This document shows, piece by piece, positions 62,431 to 64,000 of a stretch of DNA of 64,000 bases; position 1 is the stretch's first letter, and each line of letters begins with the position of its first letter. The stretch covers positions 23,897,369 to 23,961,368 of the forward strand of contig NC_135223.1 of assembly GCF_052324685.1 (NCBI RefSeq). Reading direction: 5' to 3'. Source of the stretch: Brachyhypopomus gauderio. Lineage: Eukaryota; Chordata; Actinopteri; Gymnotiformes; Hypopomidae. A program made the position numbers and the translations under genes. Under the pieces are notes generated by a model. It did not search any database and was not told where the DNA came from. It saw only the letters and a list, made by a program, of their open reading frames with translations.

Positions 62431-62537
62431 CTCACTGTAAGTATAAGCAGTGTCCCTGCACACGGTAAGGTTGAAGACCCAGCTGCCTGTGTTCAGGTCC
62501 CGGTGTGAGGCCTGTCAGTCGTGGAGCTGATCCTCAG

Positions 62538-62650
62538 ACCACACTCCTACCGCACGGCCCATAACTCAGACGGCCAGACGAACGCAGAGGACACGCGCCA
62601 ACTTCATTTGCAAAGTGCGGGTGATAAAGGCCCTGCTGCTGAAACACAAG
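62538..62650 (+). CDS. Candidate internal exon of an unidentified gene
   Basis: Acceptor GATCCTCAG and a strong donor CACAAG/GTAAGG bracket 113 bases open in two frames. One reads PHSYRTAHNSDGQTNAEDTR and QLHLQSAGDKGPAAETQ. The other reads TARRTQRTRANFICKVRVIK and ALLLKHK. Both can be continued in phase into the acceptor at 63948. I cannot tell which frame is used, nor name the family. Confidence 0.3.
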
Positions 62651-63553
62651 GTAAGGAGGTGCAGGGCACCAGCAGACTCCTCCACACACACACTCCTGTC
62701 TGGCCTTAAACTCTCCCCAGATGCACTTATTGATCACTGCGGATGACATGGCAGAACTCGGGGTTAACAATCTCTGCCTTGCACTGAACGCACAACTTTA
62801 CCATTAGGCCTTTTATTCTGTACACCCATGATTGTAGATAATGTTTTAGAAATTCAGAAAGTTATAGAAAGACAATGCTGAGTAGACAGAAAAGTTGTAA
62901 TTAATTTCCATTAATCTGTCTGTGATTCTCCAGAGTATCTTTCAAGATTAATCTGAATGGTGCGTCAAACAAAAGAAAATGAAATGAACAAAAGAAAATG
63001 AATATGAGTGATACTTCAAAGTTATAAGGAATTTGGGTTCCAAAAGATGTAAAATGTGGGAACATTGGATTCGAACCTTTATTACAGTAAGAAGTTAATT
63101 AAAAGAAGGAAGTGGTAGTTGCACCTTTCTCATTCAGAAAAGTAATTTTATTTTGATGTTCTTTGCAAAGTAAAAAAAAATTCTTTTGATCTTCAGGATT
63201 CCAGATGAACTTAAAAACCATGTCACTGTCATTCTTCCTGCATAACATTTTGGCCTGTCATGGCGAATGGTAATTCCCCATTAAATTACTGCTGAGAAGT
63301 GTCTTGTTTTGTTAGTTTACTGCCCTGTCAGAGATGTCGGCCGTGTGAGTCATGGCGAATCTATTCATCAGTGACAGTATGAGCCCAGCCCACCCGTCCA
63401 TCAAACCTCCAGAATCCTCTGATCAGCCTCACTATGGCTCCCATGAAACTCGTCCAACAGTGTCAAAGTTAGTTGGATCATGCACAGACAGAGTAATGTA
63501 GAACAGGCCCACTGTGTTGCTTAATCAACCCCCTGTAAGGTATTTTATTATGC
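62651..63553. other. Non-coding stretch (possibly intron)
   Basis: AT-rich. No gene or repeat recognised. Confidence 0.45.
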
Positions 63554-63905
63554 CTACGTAGAAGAGGTAGTGACATGGTGTAGGGCGTGCTGACGTAGCA
63601 GAGGTAGTGACGTGGTTCAGGACGTGCTGACGTAGCAGAGTTAGTGACGTGGTTCAAGACGTGCTGGCGTAGCAGAGGTAGTGACGTGGTGCAGGGCGTG
63701 CTGACGTAGCAGAGGTAGTGACGTGGTGCAGGGCGTGCTGACGTAGCAGGGGTAGTGACGTTGTTCATGGCGTGCTGACGTAGCAGAGGTAGTGACGTGG
63801 TGCAGGGCGTGCTGACGTAGCAGAGGTAGTGACGTGGTGCAGGGCGTGCTGACGTAGCAGAGGTAGTGACGTGGTGCAGGGCGTGCTGACGTAGCAGAGG
63901 TGCTG
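63554..63905. repeat. 37-base minisatellite, about 9 units
   Basis: Unit GTGCTGACGTAGCAGAGGTA + GTGACGTGGTGCAGGGC with few changes. Each unit carries two ACGT-centred motifs (TGACGTAG and TGACGTGG), which resemble CRE/ATF half-sites. It makes a repetitive - strand frame that is not a gene. Confidence 0.95.
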
Positions 63906-63948
63906 ATGTAGTTGACAGCTCAGCTCAGCTTCTCGTCCTCTTCCCTAG

Positions 63949-64000
63949 TTGGCCAGAACCAGCAGGGCCAGATGGAGTCGTCGCGTGGGCCTTTGCCCTT
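63949..64000 (+). CDS. Possible partial exon at the right edge of the window
   Basis: A strong acceptor with a long pyrimidine tract (CTTCTCGTCCTCTTCCCTAG) ends at 63948. The remaining 52 bases are open in the phases left by the candidate exon at 62538-62650, for example GQNQQGQMESSRGPLP. The exon would run beyond the window. Confidence 0.28.
   Translation, partial: MARTSRARWSRRVGLCP

Overview
The window looks like nuclear DNA of a ray-finned fish. It has vertebrate genes split by introns (one only 76 bases long), a Tc1 transposon with IR/DR-type ends, hAT elements with 8-base target duplications, a tRNA-derived SINE in reverse, and many long (CA)n, (GA)n and (GATA)n tracts and minisatellites. 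The species cannot be named from the sequence.

Layout. 1-9285: mostly non-coding, with the remains of a hAT element near the left edge, a GC-rich block at about 5.0-6.1 kb with a possible first exon at 5893, a SINE and a degenerate dispersed repeat. 9286-11946: a four-exon gene on the + strand whose product is little more than a Deltex C-terminal (DTC) domain behind an N-terminal MGSAQSK-type myristoylation signal; its last intron holds a 49-base minisatellite. 11947-27777: non-coding, with an apparently intact Tc1 element (15089-16706, 340-residue DD34E transposase). 27778-32873: a transposon nest about 5 kb long whose outermost hAT ends are bracketed by the same 8-base sequence. Inside it, on the - strand, is an uninterrupted 212-residue coiled-coil gene with a TATA box, a palindromic CRE and an interferon-response-like site upstream.

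33.3-43.7 kb: the STEAP locus. STEAP1 (no oxidoreductase domain) and STEAP2 (oxidoreductase plus six membrane segments) lie head to tail on the + strand. They are members of a metalloreductase family that moves electrons from NADPH through FAD and haem to Fe(III) or Cu(II). STEAP2 is complete (492 residues) and has a CpG-rich first exon. STEAP1 is recognisable over its whole length, but a 38-base segment at the start of its second coding exon is present three times, which breaks the reading frame in this sequence.

43.7-64.0 kb: mainly non-coding, with minisatellites (24-, 25- and 37-base units), microsatellites, a perfect hAT MITE at 47766-47944 and dispersed repeat fragments. Near the right edge a well-formed donor and a well-formed acceptor suggest part of another + strand gene that runs out of the window and that I could not identify.

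The observations most worth following are the composite hAT unit carrying a coiled-coil gene, the short DTC-only protein, and the frame-breaking triplication in STEAP1.
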